A stretch of 64,000 nt of DNA from the NCBI RefSeq assembly GCF_026745355.1, contig NC_079202.1:61656806-61720805 (forward strand). The letters are read 5' to 3'. The position numbers and the translations under genes were made by a program. Under the pieces are notes generated by a model. It was not told the origin of the DNA. It saw nothing but the letters and a program-made list of their open reading frames with translations, and did no database searches. Shown here in pieces: positions 1-10,576 of the stretch. This DNA is from Beta vulgaris subsp. vulgaris. Lineage: Eukaryota; Streptophyta; Magnoliopsida; Caryophyllales; Amaranthaceae. Every line of letters starts with the position of its first letter. The first letter of the stretch is position 1.

Positions 1-33
1 TGTGGCTTAAGTTCACTTGTATTCATGCATCAG

Positions 34-439
34 CGGCGAAGGCTCACTTCTTGCCTCTGGATCAGCTGACTGCACAGTTAAACTGTGGGATGTCAATGCA
101 AGTGCAAAGATGTCGAGATCAGAGGAAAAGTAAGCTCGTCTGGAACTGACAATTTCAAGTGTTTTCTATTGAGAGAAATATTTCTTATTTTGCTTGTTTT
201 GCCGCACAGAACTGGGAGCTCAAACAGACTCAGATCGTTGAGGACTCTCCCTACCAAATCTACACCAGTTTACTCTCTGACGGTAATGATGCAAGTTTTT
301 TTTTTTCTCTCTTGAGAGTATTTAGAGTCATATTTACTTGCTGTTATGTTTGATTCTGTATTCTTCCGTGCTATAGTTTTCAAGGAGGAATCTGCTATTT
401 GGAGCCGGGGTTCTATCTAAACACTCGAGAACAGATTAG
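34..439 (+). CDS. TAF5: TAF5, C-terminal exons (5' part outside window)
   Basis: Final three exons of TFIID subunit 5, a WD40-repeat scaffold of the general RNA polymerase II initiation factor in the nucleus. I read exons 34-129, 210-282 and 377-439, with an AG acceptor before each and GT donors after 129 and 282; phases agree. The first exon encodes the last WD40 blade (GSLLASGSADCTVKLWDV). The joined second and third exons give the tail SNRLRSLRTLPTKSTPVYSL, then TFSRRNLLFGAGVLSK, ending at TAG 437-439. This tail (NRLRSLRT.PTKSTPV, SRRNLLF.AG) is what I know from plant TAF5. The N-terminal LisH/NTD2 part and earlier WD40 repeats lie left of the window. Family and splice sites are convincing; expression cannot be judged. 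The 3' UTR is unusual because a kinase gene fragment lies 61 bp after the stop. Confidence 0.88.
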
Positions 440-500
440 CAGATAATGATACACATTCGTAGATAAGGTTATGCTTTATGTTTTGTGAATCATGCCACAG

Positions 501-924
501 GCTTTTAGCACCTTATATATCTTCTGGCATTTTCAAAGAAATCCTGAAGCTGTGGTTGAAGGGGCACAAGGTTATTGTTCTTGATGTCCCACTATTGTTT
601 GAGGCTAAAATGGACAAATGGACCAAACCTATTATCGTTGTATGGGTTGATCGTGAAACACAACTGAAGAGATTGGTTTCCAGAGATAGAATAACGGACG
701 AAGAAGCTGATAACAAGATAAATGCTCAGATGCCCATGGATTCCAAAAGAAGCAAAGCAGACATTGTGATTGATAATACTGGATCACTTGATGACTTGAA
801 TGGACAATTCCAGAATGTATTGAATGTGGTCACCCGGCCATTAACATGGAGTGAATTTATCCTTTCTAGGCAAGGAGCCTTTTCTGCTTTCGCTTTTGTT
901 GTTTTAGGTATTTTTGTTGCCTAA
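501..924 (+). pseudogene. Dephospho-CoA kinase C-terminal fragment, N-terminal domain missing
   Basis: About 140 residues matching the C-terminal part of plant dephospho-CoA kinase (CoaE), which phosphorylates dephospho-CoA in the last step of CoA synthesis. Visible family blocks are LLAPYISSGIF, KVIVLDVPLLFEAKMDKWT, the arginine-bearing LID segment RDRITDEEA, and ADIVIDNTGSLDDL. A hydrophobic tail follows (about FSAFAFVVLGIFVA) and stops at TAA 922-924. The P-loop (GxxGxGKS) and the following DAD region, roughly 90 residues, are absent: only 61 bp separate this block from the TAF5 stop. The sequence just upstream ends in a good acceptor (CACAG at 496-500), so 501 looks like a true exon start and the duplication breakpoint probably lies in an intron. 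An ATG at 478 could open a 148-residue ORF, but the protein would lack the nucleotide-binding site. It is best read as a gene fragment. Confidence 0.72.
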
Positions 925-1083
925 AGAATATCTAAATGTGATGGATTGTAGCCTTTTTGTACTTTGAGACTCATTTTCCTGTAAGATGTGGCAATCTAGG
1001 AAGAGTTTCAGGTATTTGCGGTTGGAAAAAATTGTCAAAAACTCACTACTCAATAGATGTACTTTGTTTATAGTCTTATATCA

Positions 1084-1089
1084 AATAAA
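1084..1089 (+). terminator. Candidate polyadenylation signal AATAAA
   Basis: AATAAA about 160 bp after the kinase-fragment stop, in T-rich DNA. It could serve a TAF5 read-through transcript or the fragment itself. Placement is the only evidence. Confidence 0.3.
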
Positions 1090-1479
1090 TGGTTTGTTTT
1101 GCATTGTCAATATTTCTTGATACGTGTCAATCTCCCATTATGGGATGGACTTTTCATTCCACTTTAACAAAAAGAAGGTTGTCATTAATTCAGAATTATG
1201 ATAATTACCACAACCTTATATTATGGGGTGGGTAGTATACCTGGTGGGTTAACCAAGTTTTTTCCTAAATTGTAGGGTATTGGGAAGCTGACAGCCTGAC
1301 ACCGATGAGTGATGAATCGTTGAAAAATAATATCTTGGCAATTGGTGAAATTCGGTGGTTTAGGGTAAAAATGGCACGCTATTAATTTTTTTTTATCCCT
1401 AATGGAGAATGGAGACCGTTAGTAAGAAAGACTCTATTGGACCAGTACCTCACTCAGGTTAGCTAATCTAGTTACACAG

Positions 1480-1606
1480 GTCAACGCTTGAGAGTAGGAG
1501 AATATGAAGGAATTTCTACTCCCAAGCACAAGTAGGTAGTGGGGTTCAAACTTGTGACCTCCAAATTATAGTGTGAATTCCCCATCACCTCTACCAAGCT
1601 AAATTC
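1480..1606 (-). mobile_element. tRNA-derived SINE-like element
   Basis: Read on the minus strand, a pol III A box (TAGCTTGGTAGAGG, complement of 1588-1601) lies about 30 bp before a B box (GGTCACAAGTTTGAACCCC, complement of 1541-1559). That order and spacing are typical of a tRNA-derived SINE head. No clear poly(A) tail or target-site duplication was found, so the ends are approximate. Confidence 0.5.
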
Positions 1607-1609
1607 GTA

Positions 1610-2815
1610 GTACATGTTTTCTTTTGGGATAGTAGATATACATATACGAGAACTATAAGTTGCCACTACATTCCTATATGAGAAAAGGAAAAGAAAAGAA
1701 GCCTAACAAATAATGTGGCCCTTTTCTCCAAGTTGATATCTAATATACGTAAATTTATAAGTGGTAAAATGCGATAATGTAATTTATAGATAGATTTTAG
1801 AATGAAGGGAACAACCTTTGAGTTTGTTTTTAATGGCAACAATGTTAAAATCACGTGAACACAAATATAATCTCATTAAATGTCTTCTTTGAAAAATTAT
1901 ACTCTAGATCTATGATCATAGAAAAGTTAAACTTGTTCCCAACTCAAACTACTAGATAAATAACTAAATAACTAAATAACTTTCAACATATAGAACACAC
2001 TTTTTAAGAGTCATGGTAAAATTGATTGATTCTTAAGAAATCAGTAGAGATAGATATCAGAAAAACCTTGAACCCTAAAATACCAATATAGATAGTTATA
2101 AGAAAGGGAGTTTTTAAAAAAACAATAAAGATTGTTATAATAAAAGGTTTTAGGATTTATTCTTCTATAGGTTTCATTAAACTGGTGTTTTTGATGTTGC
2201 AATTTCTTATTGCATGTGGAAAGCTTGAATTAGGATTTTAGTGGAATGATGTCAAACTTAATTATTACCTTATGATAAATTTAGTGGAATGGTGTCACCT
2301 AATGGCTCCATCATCATCTATATTTTTTAATTTACCAAATTGCGGCAAATCGCAAAAACAATATCGTTGTTTTAAACAAATATTTTCATTTATATTTTTT
2401 TCATTAAGAAAAACTAAATTATATATGTATGCCTAATTACGATAAACTTGAAAAGACATCAGTATTAGGCTTTTGGTTAAGTTTCACTATTGTAAGTCTG
2501 ATTTTTTGGTTTCAAAGCAGTATAATTTTATGTCAATTAGGTTTTGATTATTACTCAATTGATGTTTTAAGGTACCAAGTCCATTATTTGAAGGAAAATT
2601 TAGCTCGTATTTGTATTGCGTTCACGGTTCAGAGGTACGTACTAGTATTAGATATAACTATTATTACTAGTTGTCATGTTTACTACATTTTGTTATCAAT
2701 TTTATAGCATGATTAAAACCTAGAATCATGATTAGAGAACGTAAATTGTATGTTATAAAGTAGTGGTACTTACATTTATATAAATTTTTCATATGACTTG
2801 TTGAATATGTTATAT
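1610..2815. other. AT-rich intergenic DNA, nothing recognised
   Basis: Low-complexity AT-rich sequence with short ORFs only. The longest, at 2429-2707, has no recognisable domain or coding-like composition. Confidence 0.5.
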
Positions 2816-2821
2816 TATGAA

Positions 2822-3235
2822 AAATTCTAAAGTTTGGGCGTTTAGGGTTTAGGTTTTGGGGTTACGTGGTCCCGGTTTTTCACGGTTCTGGGTTCACGGT
2901 TGGTCCCGATTTTCCACGGTTCTGGGTTCACGGTTTTAGATTAAACATAAATTATACGTTATAAAGTAATGGACATACAATTATATTTTTGTATTTGAAT
3001 TTTAGGGTTTAGGAGTTAGGGTTTAGGGTTTAGGGTTTAGGGTTTGGGGTTCGGCATGCGGGGTTTAGGGTTTTAGGGGTTTAGGGTACAGAGTTTCAGG
3101 GTTCATGGTTTCAGCGTTTCTGGATTTAGGATTTTGGGTTTAGGGTTCAGGGTTTAGGATTTAGGGTTTTGTGTTTCGGGTTTCAGGGTTTTGGGGTTTA
3201 GGGTTTAGGGTTTAGGGTTTCGAGTTTAATAAACT
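2822..3235. repeat. Degenerate interstitial telomere-like repeats (TTTAGGG)n
   Basis: Runs of TTTAGGG, the plant telomere unit, including several perfect consecutive copies at about 3001-3045 and 3196-3220. They are interspersed with variants (GGGTTCACGG, TTTCAGGG). The region is asymmetric G/T-rich on the plus strand. It looks like a decayed interstitial telomeric tract rather than a chromosome end, because ordinary genes flank it. Confidence 0.75.
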
Positions 3236-3607
3236 TTTCATGCATTTTTACACGGGTGGAAAACTAGTAGTATTTTAAAAGGAAGATCATAGAAAAGTCA
3301 CCCTTATCACTCCTTAAATACACTTCTTTAAAGTGCGCCACATAAGCACATTCAACGCCACATGTCTTTTCCAAAATAATATGTAGACTAATTATTTTAA
3401 CAACTCTTCAACTCCATCAATACTAAATTAATTCAATCTTTATTCAGCCATTATTTTTCAATTTCTTAGTAAAATGCATTTGTGATATGAGTTACCTACT
3501 ATGTACCTTCTATAATTTACTTCTTATTAAATCATTTCTTTTATTGTGCTTGACTAGTAGGAAAAAAAATTATTTAAAACTATACTTGTGCATAATCAAA
3601 AGCTATA

Positions 3608-3859
3608 CTTCCTCCGTTCCATAATAAGTGAAACACTTACTATTTTAGAACGTTTCAAAATAAGTGAAACATACCTTAAATGGATAAAATAAAGTGACAA
3701 AATGACAAGAGTGCCCATCACAAACTTGTGTGGTTTGCTTTTCTCTCTCCTCCTTTTGATGATAAAAAGGGTATTTTATGACTTTTTGGCTTTTGAAAGT
3801 GATGTTTATTAAATCTTGTGCCCAATCCCTATGTTTCACTTATTATGGAACGGAGGAAG
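3608..3859. mobile_element. Stowaway-type MITE (252 bp)
   Basis: Terminal inverted repeats begin CTTCCTCCGTTCCATAATAA and pair over more than 25 bp with the right end (TTATTATGGAACGGAGGAAG). TA dinucleotides flank both sides (3606-3607, 3860-3861), as expected of Tc1/mariner-type insertion. No coding capacity. Confidence 0.85.
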
Positions 3860-3926
3860 TATAAACTACTTATTAACATGTAATTTCATGGGTGCTACAA
3901 ATTTTATCATAAAAAGTGGTTGGTTT

Positions 3927-5324
3927 GATGACATTCCTTGATTTATCAATTATTCCTTTACTCTCTTTCTAGTATTGTTTGTGTGTCAAACAAACGTTTA
4001 TTTCACATGTGTCAGCATCGGGTGTTCGGGTCTTCAAAATCGGGAATAGCTTGACTTTTGGAATCAATGTCATTTGCTTATCTAATATATATATGCGAGA
4101 CTTTTGACTAATTTATGGTGAATAAAGGTGTCGGTAAAACTCATAATTGACCAAAGTGACTAGTAATGATCCAATGATGAAAATGTCACATAGACGTGTA
4201 CCTGGGTCTTGAGAATAAATTGTCTGATGAATTTTTTTTCGAATTAGTCGTTATTTTTATTTAATTGGGAATGTGATTTTAATTTACTTGGAATGTTTCC
4301 AAAACCAAAAAAGTTACTTAGGATGACTAACGGGTTATTGAGACTATCCACATTAATTGCATTTTATGACTATGAATAATATTCTCGATTGGAATCCTAA
4401 TAACTATAATGTTAAGTTTTACGTCTTATATATGTCTGTTTCCATAGAATATATGAATCCTAACGGTATCCAAACACAATAGAGTTCATTACACAAGTTT
4501 TTTTTTGATTTCATGAAAAATGTCACAAAGTCGTGTACCCCGTTATATGATTTTTTGACATTTTTGGATGGAAAACGTTAATTCATGAATCTTTTTCCCT
4601 AAAACTTGACTCTTTGAGACGATGGCATTCCTTGATCTATCAATTATTCCTTTACTCTCTTTCTAGTATTTTTTGTGTGTCAAACAAACGTTTATTTTAC
4701 ATGTGTCGTCATCGTGTATTCGGGTCTTCAAAATCGGGAATACCTTGACTTTTTGGAATCATGTCATTTGTTTATCTAATATATATATACGAGACTTTTG
4801 ACTAATTTATGGTGAATAAAGGTGTCAGTAAAACTCATAATTGACCAAAGTGACTCATAAGTCATAATGATCCAATGATGAAAATGTCACATAGACGTGT
4901 ACCCGGGTCTTGAGAACAAATTGTCTGATGAAATTTTTTCGAATTAGTTGTTATTTTTATTTGATTGGGAATGTGATTTTAATTTACTTGAAATGTTTCC
5001 AAAATCAAAAAAGTTACTTAGGATGACTAACGGGTTATTGAGACTATCCACATTGATTGCATTTTATGACTATGAATAATGCTCTCGGTTGGAATCCTAA
5101 TAACTATAATGTTAAGTTTTCCTTCTTATATGTCCGTTTCCATAGCATATATGAATTATAATGGTATCCAAACACAATAGAGTTCATTTCACAAGTTTCT
5201 TTTGAATTCGTGAAAAATGTCTCAGAGTCGTGTATCCCAGTCTATGATCTTTTGACATTTTTGGACAGAAAAATGTCAATTCATGATTTTTTTCCCCTAA
5301 AACTCCAGACTCTTTGAGACGACA
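3927..5324. repeat. Tandem duplication, unit about 694 bp, two copies
   Basis: The block starting at about 3930 (ACATTCCTTGATTTATCAAT) recurs at about 4624 with the same internal order. Shared landmarks are TCAAACAAACGTTTATT, CACATAGACGTGTACC, GGATGACTAACGGGTTATTG and CTCTTTGAGACGA. Copies differ by scattered substitutions and small indels. No ORF or transposon ends are visible. Confidence 0.85.
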
Positions 5325-5344
5325 CATGGGTTATTGGTATAACA

Positions 5345-5765
5345 TATATATTTTAGGGTTTAGGGTTTCACCTTCTAAAAGGATGTGCATTAAGAAGTTC
5401 GAAATTTAAAGTTTCATTTTTTCTTAAAATGGGTGCTCTAAATCGAAATCCAGTTATAATGACCCCCATAACTTGATGCTGTTCGAAAATGAATTTTGAG
5501 CAATTTTTTTTCCCATAATGGTTGTATTTTCAAGCTCTATAAGGTCATGCATTCATAAATCCAAAATATAAATATTCATTCTTTTCTAAAATAGGTGCCT
5601 AAATCGAAATTTCGTAATGATGACCCCATAAATTGATGCTCGAAAAAGTTTTTTTACCATTTTTTTTTACCTTGTACAAGGTCACGCGTTTAGAAAATAT
5701 ATAGAGAGAGTTTTATTTTGCCGAAAATGAGAGCCTTAAATCGAAATCCCGCAATAATGACATCT
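5345..5765. repeat. Degenerate tandem repeat, about three units of 140-170 bp
   Basis: Three successive blocks carry the same landmarks: an AAGGTCACG/GTGCATT-type start, then TTCATT/TTTT-CTAAAAT, GAGTGCC/GGTGCTCTAAATCGAAAT, and TAATGACCCCCATAA-TTGATGCT-CGAAAA. They start near 5372, 5547 and 5680. Function unknown. Confidence 0.6.
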
Positions 5766-5919
5766 GCATATTAATTTCTTATTAAAGATTACCTTTTTAT
5801 GTGGAATTATAGGACATAGTGAAAAAAAAGTGTGAATATGGACGATGATGAGTCTGAGTGGAGCGTGGGTTGGGGTAAATTTTTGTTAGCAATCCATCGA
5901 CGTTGGTTTAAGAAACTAA

Positions 5920-6433
5920 CTAGTTATTAGGCCCGGGCTATGCCCCGGGTAAGAAAAAATTTCATTTCTTAATATAATACTTTATGATAATAACAATAAA
6001 TACAACTTAGTCTAGTGGTTAAGACTTTAGTATATGTACTTGAGGTCTCGGGATCAAACCCTATACTACGCAATTTCTAAAAAAAATTATTGTACATAGA
6101 TTACATTAACTAAAACTTCCTAGGGGTATATATAATTAATTTTAATGAACATTATTTATTTTTAAGGATGCAAGGAATATGTTTAATAGTATTAACTAAT
6201 TACAACACATATTTGTAATTTTGTGGAAACATGGATCACTAAGAGATGCTAGATGAGATGGTGATTCTTTGAAAACCCTTACATAAGGTCAGGGGTTCGA
6301 GCCCAGCCCTTAGCATATTTATTTTTTAAATGATGACCACTTGACTTTGTTGGTTAACAGATACGTGGCAAGAGGAGGGTGCCACGTGGCGCATCGACGT
6401 TGTTACGCACACCTTTTAATATATTTGTATAGA
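5920..6433 (-). mobile_element. Nonautonomous Helitron, family copy 1 (514 bp)
   Basis: On the minus strand it begins TCTATACAAATATATTAAAA and ends in a GC-rich hairpin (CCCGGGGCATAGCCCGGG) followed by CTAATAACTAG. This is the canonical Helitron arrangement of 5' TC, 3' hairpin and CTRR, sitting between host A (5919) and T (6434). No Rep-helicase. It contains two tRNA-promoter-like stretches: GTCTAGTGGTTAAGAC with GATCAAACCC at 6013-6061, and GGTTCGAGCCC near 6294. Related copies lie at 20709-20969 and 37252-37750. Confidence 0.82.
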
Positions 6434-6549
6434 TTTAACTTATTTTAATACCACTTTGACTTAACTTTGATACCAAAAGTTTGTGAGGTGCTATTTTACA
6501 ATCTCATTTTGAACTACCAATACTTTTTCTACAATTTCATAATAAATTA

Positions 6550-7252
6550 CTTCCCTCCGTCTCATAATATAGTGTTCATTTTCTCATTTTTCACAATAAT
6601 TAAGAAAAATGAAAGGAGCTTTAGGATTTCACAAAAGTAGATATTTAAGTAAATGTTTATTGAGTATTTTTGTCTTGGAACTAGTTTTTTTCTTCTTTTT
6701 CCTTTAAAATAAAATGAAAGAGCAATAAATATTCATTGGAATGGTTAAAACAATAAATAGGGGCACAAATTTTAAAAGAAAGTAGGGGTATTTTGGAAAG
6801 TTTTATGTAGAAATGAATGATAGTTTAGTCCAACTAAGGCTATGTTTAGTTCACCTGAAATTTTCTGATTTGAACTTATCTGATCTGATCTGAACTTATT
6901 TTTTCTGATCTGATCTGATCTGAACTTATTTTTTTCTGATTACAAGATCTTATCTTTTAGATTTTTCTCAATATATAAGAAAAAATATAGTCATGTGGGG
7001 TCTTATTTGATTCATCTCAATGAATACTTTAATAATATTCAATTATTATAATTTTTACTAATATGTAATGAAAGATATAATGATTTTTAAATATAAGCAT
7101 GATCTGAACTTATTTTTTCTGATCTGATTAGATCTGAAATAAGCAAAAATAAGGTGAACTGAACATAGCCTAAATTGATAAAAAAGAAATAAGCACAACA
7201 TTTTGGGACACCCAAAGAAAAATACAAGCACTATATTATAAGACGGAGGGAT
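6550..7252. mobile_element. Stowaway-type MITE interrupted by another MITE
   Basis: The left end reads CTTCCCTCCGTCTCATAATA and the right end, reversed, reads ATCCCTCCGTCTTATAATA. TA flanks both sides (6548-6549, 7253-7254). The interior is split by the 333-bp element at 6838-7170; the original element was about 370 bp. Confidence 0.75.
6838..7170. mobile_element. Nested MITE, GATCTGAACTT-rich family, copy A
   Basis: Inverted ends are GGCTATGTTTAGTTCACCTG and, reversed, the same start. A TAA duplication flanks it (6835-6837, 7171-7173), which suggests a PIF/Harbinger (Tourist) origin. The interior has repeated TGATCTGA/TCTGAACTTA motifs. A near-identical copy lies at 12811-13157. Confidence 0.75.
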
Positions 7253-7856
7253 TAATAATTATGAGTGGATGTCATAACTCATATAGGCTCATCAACTATT
7301 TCCAAGTACTCAAATAGGATGATATCATAACATCATCTCTTCTTAAATACACTGCACACGTCTCCTCAACACTTGTTACACATTGTAATGATGTCATGAG
7401 ATTTATGGGGAAGTGGAAAGATCCACAATCTTCTGCTTCCAATTTCTTATAAACTTCTGTAACATACTCCCTCTGTCTCTTTTTATTTGCTACAAACACT
7501 TTATCACAAAGACCAAGGAAAAGGGGGGGGACCACTGTACAGTGGGTGTACAGTGGTGTGCAGTGGTTGTTTTGAAGAAAAATAATTGTGGTTAATTAAG
7601 TTGTGAAAAATCAGATTAGAAGGCAAAAAAAAGAGTTGGCCCACATTTTTTTTAAGGAAGGCGCCAATTACATAGAAAGAGGGAATTCATTTCCCTCCAA
7701 AATTTTTATACAACCAATACAACTAAAATATTCTGTTACAATTATACAACCAAAGGGAACAAAAATTTTCCCTCCAAAATTTTAAAGGTAGATTACATAA
7801 GAGGTATTGAAATTATACCAAAAAATTCGAACTTAAGGGGGAATTGAATTTTCCCC

Positions 7857-8186
7857 CTAAAAACATGAAAAAAATCCTAACAAATTCTGGACTATATATA
7901 CACAACCACTTTTACACTTGCATTTATTATTTTCACCACTTCCATCAACATAACCAAACAGACCAAGCAGCAGGCAGCCACCACCACCATCAAAGACACC
8001 AACCAGCAGCTTAAACCACCATAAAAACCACCCAGCAGTAGCCATTTCCTTGGGGGGGGGGGGTTTGGGTAGATTAACTCTCAGAGCAAAATCATCATAG
8101 AGTTTTAGGGAAGCCATTTCTGATTTCATAGCTTCACTTGAGGAAAGTGTGGAAGCTTTCTCAGCTTGAACATGTCTGGCATCCAT
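7857..8186 (-). CDS. Hypothetical coding-like block inside the 3.5-kb element
   Basis: A 109-codon minus-strand frame starts MDARHVQAEKASTLSSSEAM and continues KSEMASLKLYDDFALRVNL. The first 45 residues look like ordinary soluble, helix-prone coding sequence. The rest becomes proline-, glycine- and tryptophan-rich and passes through a C11 homopolymer (G run on the plus strand, about 8053-8063), where a frameshift is likely. It may be a downstream exon of the same minus-strand unit as 10164-10576, with the minisatellite as intron. I recognise no family. Confidence 0.3.
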   Translation of the reverse strand: MDARHVQAEKASTLSSSEAMKSEMASLKLYDDFALRVNLPKPPPPKEMATAGWFLWWFKLLVGVFDGGGGCLLLGLFGYVDGSGENNKCKCKSGCVYIVQNLLGFFSCF

Positions 8187-8191
8187 AGCTT

Positions 8192-10080
8192 AGCAAATCA
8201 AGGCAAAATATCAACTAAACAGACCTAATGAAGGCTAAAATGAACATGTTTTAACAAATCAAGGCAAAATATCAACTAAACAGAGCTAATGAAGGCTAAA
8301 ATGAACATGTTTTAACAAATCAAGGCAAAATATCAATAAAACAGAACAATGAAGGTTAAATGAACATGTTTTAACAAATCAAGGCAAAATATCATAAAAC
8401 AGAAAATAAGGCTAAAATGAACATGTTTTAACAAATCAAGGCAAAATATCATAAAACAGAACAATAAGGATTAAATAACATGTTTTAACAAATCAAGGCA
8501 AAATATCAATAAACAGACAATAAGGCTTAAATAACATGTTTTAACAAATCAAGGCAAATATCAATAAACAGAACTAATGAAGGTTAAATGAACATGTTTT
8601 AACAAATCAAGGCAAATATCAATAAACAGACAATAAGGTAAAATGAACATGTTTTAACAAATCAAGGCAAAATATCAAAAACAGACTAATGAAGGCTTAA
8701 ATGAACATGTTTTAACAAATCAAGGCAAAATATCAATAAACAGACTAATGAAGGCTAAAATGAACATGTTTTAACAAATCAAGGCAAAATATCAACTAAA
8801 CAGACCTAATGAAGGCTTAAACACATGTTTTAACAAATCAAGGCAAAATATCAACTAAACAGACCTAATGAAGGCTTAAATGAACATGTTTTAACAAATC
8901 AAGGCAAAATATCAACTAAACAGACCTAATGAAGGCTAAAATGAACATGTTTTAACAAATCAAGGCAAAATATCAACTAAACAGACCTAATGAAGGCTAA
9001 AATGAACATGTTTTAACAAATCAAGGCAAAATATCAACTAAACAGACTAATGAAGGCTAAAATGAACATGTTTTAACAAATCAAGGCAAAATATCAACTA
9101 AACAGACCTAATGAAGGCTTAAATCAACATGTTTTAACAAATCAAGGCAAAATATCAACTAAACAGACCTAATGAAGGCTTAAATCAACATGTTTTAACA
9201 AATCAAGGCAAAATATCAACTAAACAGACCTAATGAAGGCTTAAATCAACATGTTTTAACAAATCAAGGCAAAATATCAACTAAACAGACTAATGAAGGC
9301 TAAATCAACATGTTTTAACAAATCAAGGCAAAATATCAATAAACAGACTAATGAAGGCTTAAATCAACATGTTTTAACAAATCAAGGCAAAATATCAATA
9401 AACAGACTAATGAAGGCTAAAATAACATGTTTTAACAAATCAAGGCAAAATATCATATAAACAGAACAATCAAGGCTAAAATCAACATGTTTTAACAATC
9501 AAGGCAAATATCATATAAACAGAACAATTCAAGGCTAAAATCAACATGTTTTAACAAATCAAGGCAAAATATCATATAAACAGAACAACTCAAGGCTTAA
9601 ATGAACATGTTTTAACAGATCAAGTGAAAATATCATATAAACAGCACTAATGAAGGCTAAAATCAACATATATATAGATCAAGGCAAAATATCATATAAA
9701 CAGAACAACTCAAGGCTTAAATGAACATGTTTTAACAGATCAAGTGAAAATATCATATAAACAGAACAAATCAAGGCTTAAATTAACAGATCAAGTGAAA
9801 ATATCATATAAACAGAACAACTCAAGGCTTAAATTAACATGTTTTAACAGATCAAGTGAAAATATCATATAAACAGCACTAATGAAGGGTAAAATCAACA
9901 TATATATACAGATGAAGGCAAAATATCATATAAACAGAACAACTCAAGGCAAAATAAACAGAAATTAAACAAATCAAGGCAAAATAAACAGAAATTAAAC
10001 AAATCAAGGCAAAATAAACAAGTTTATAAACAGATCGAGGCATAAACAACATGCGTATAAACAAATCGAGGCTAAAACAT
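8192..10080. repeat. Minisatellite, unit about 61 bp, roughly 29 copies plus short-unit tail
   Basis: Consensus landmarks per unit are AACATGTTTTAACAAATCAA, GGCAAAATATCAACTAAACA and GACCTAATGAAGGCTAAAAT. Units between about 8760 and 9300 are almost identical. Those at the left have small deletions, and those right of 9450 drift (CATATAAACAGAACAA, AGATCAAGTGAAAATATC). From about 9940 the array ends in shorter ~27-bp units (CAAGGCAAAATAAACAGAAA). The pattern fits unequal exchange homogenising the centre. Confidence 0.9.
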
Positions 10081-10163
10081 GAAAAAAACACAAAAACCTA
10101 AACATGCAATCTAATCAAACGCAACCCCACAGGCAAAGCAAGTTAAAAAAACTTCCTAAAATT

Positions 10164-10576
10164 TTAAAAACAAAGATTTAAGTTAAGGAGTGGACCGATC
10201 TGAGTCAAAATTTGAAAGGGGACTCTCCGAAACCATTTCGAGATGGTTTTTATACCAAGAGAGGTAAGCTCGCCATGATTTAAAGCCTTCCGGAGGTGGT
10301 TCTTCCAATTTTTCAGGTTTTTTGCCCTCAAATACACCACCAAATTCAAGATCTGGTGGTTTTCTTGAAGGCGCGCCACAAGACCAAACAAAACGAACCA
10401 AAATCCAACGATTTTTTTGCAACCCTAGAATTTTTAGCCTCCGCATCTAACTCGTCCATCAAATCAAAGAGCCGTTTCTTTGATTTCGGAGTTAACTCAT
10501 CCATGAAATACCCAAAATCACTCAAAAATACCGAAGAAACAGGGGACTCGTTTCTGAAATCACTCCAAAATGACAA
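10164..10576 (-). pseudogene. Hypothetical gene-like block with a frame break
   Basis: The minus strand opens with a CT-rich, AAACCCTAGATCT-type leader (about 10590-10780), typical of a plant 5' UTR. From the ATG at 10501-10503 it reads MDELTPKSKKRLFDLMDELD, then AEAKNSRVAKKS. The reading then continues better in another frame: RKPPDLEFGGVFEGKKPEKL, then EEPPPEGFKSWRAYLSWYKN to a stop near 10183. The switch falls after an A7 run (about 10414-10420), so one base seems lost or gained. Both halves have charged, coding-like composition, but I recognise no family. It is probably the 5' exon of a gene, or captured gene, within the 3.5-kb TIR element. Confidence 0.35.

Noticed and set aside
2429..2707. 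92-codon plus-strand ORF
   Set aside because: AT-driven hydrophobic composition, no homology recognised, no leader or splice context.
8140..8175. Resemblance of GGAAGCTTTCTCAGCTTGAACATG to miR396
   Set aside because: An insertion breaks the match and there is no complementary arm nearby.
8192..10080. Regular repeats with spacing resembling a CRISPR array
   Set aside because: The whole ~61-bp unit is repeated with no unique spacers, and the context is a plant nuclear genome; it is a minisatellite.
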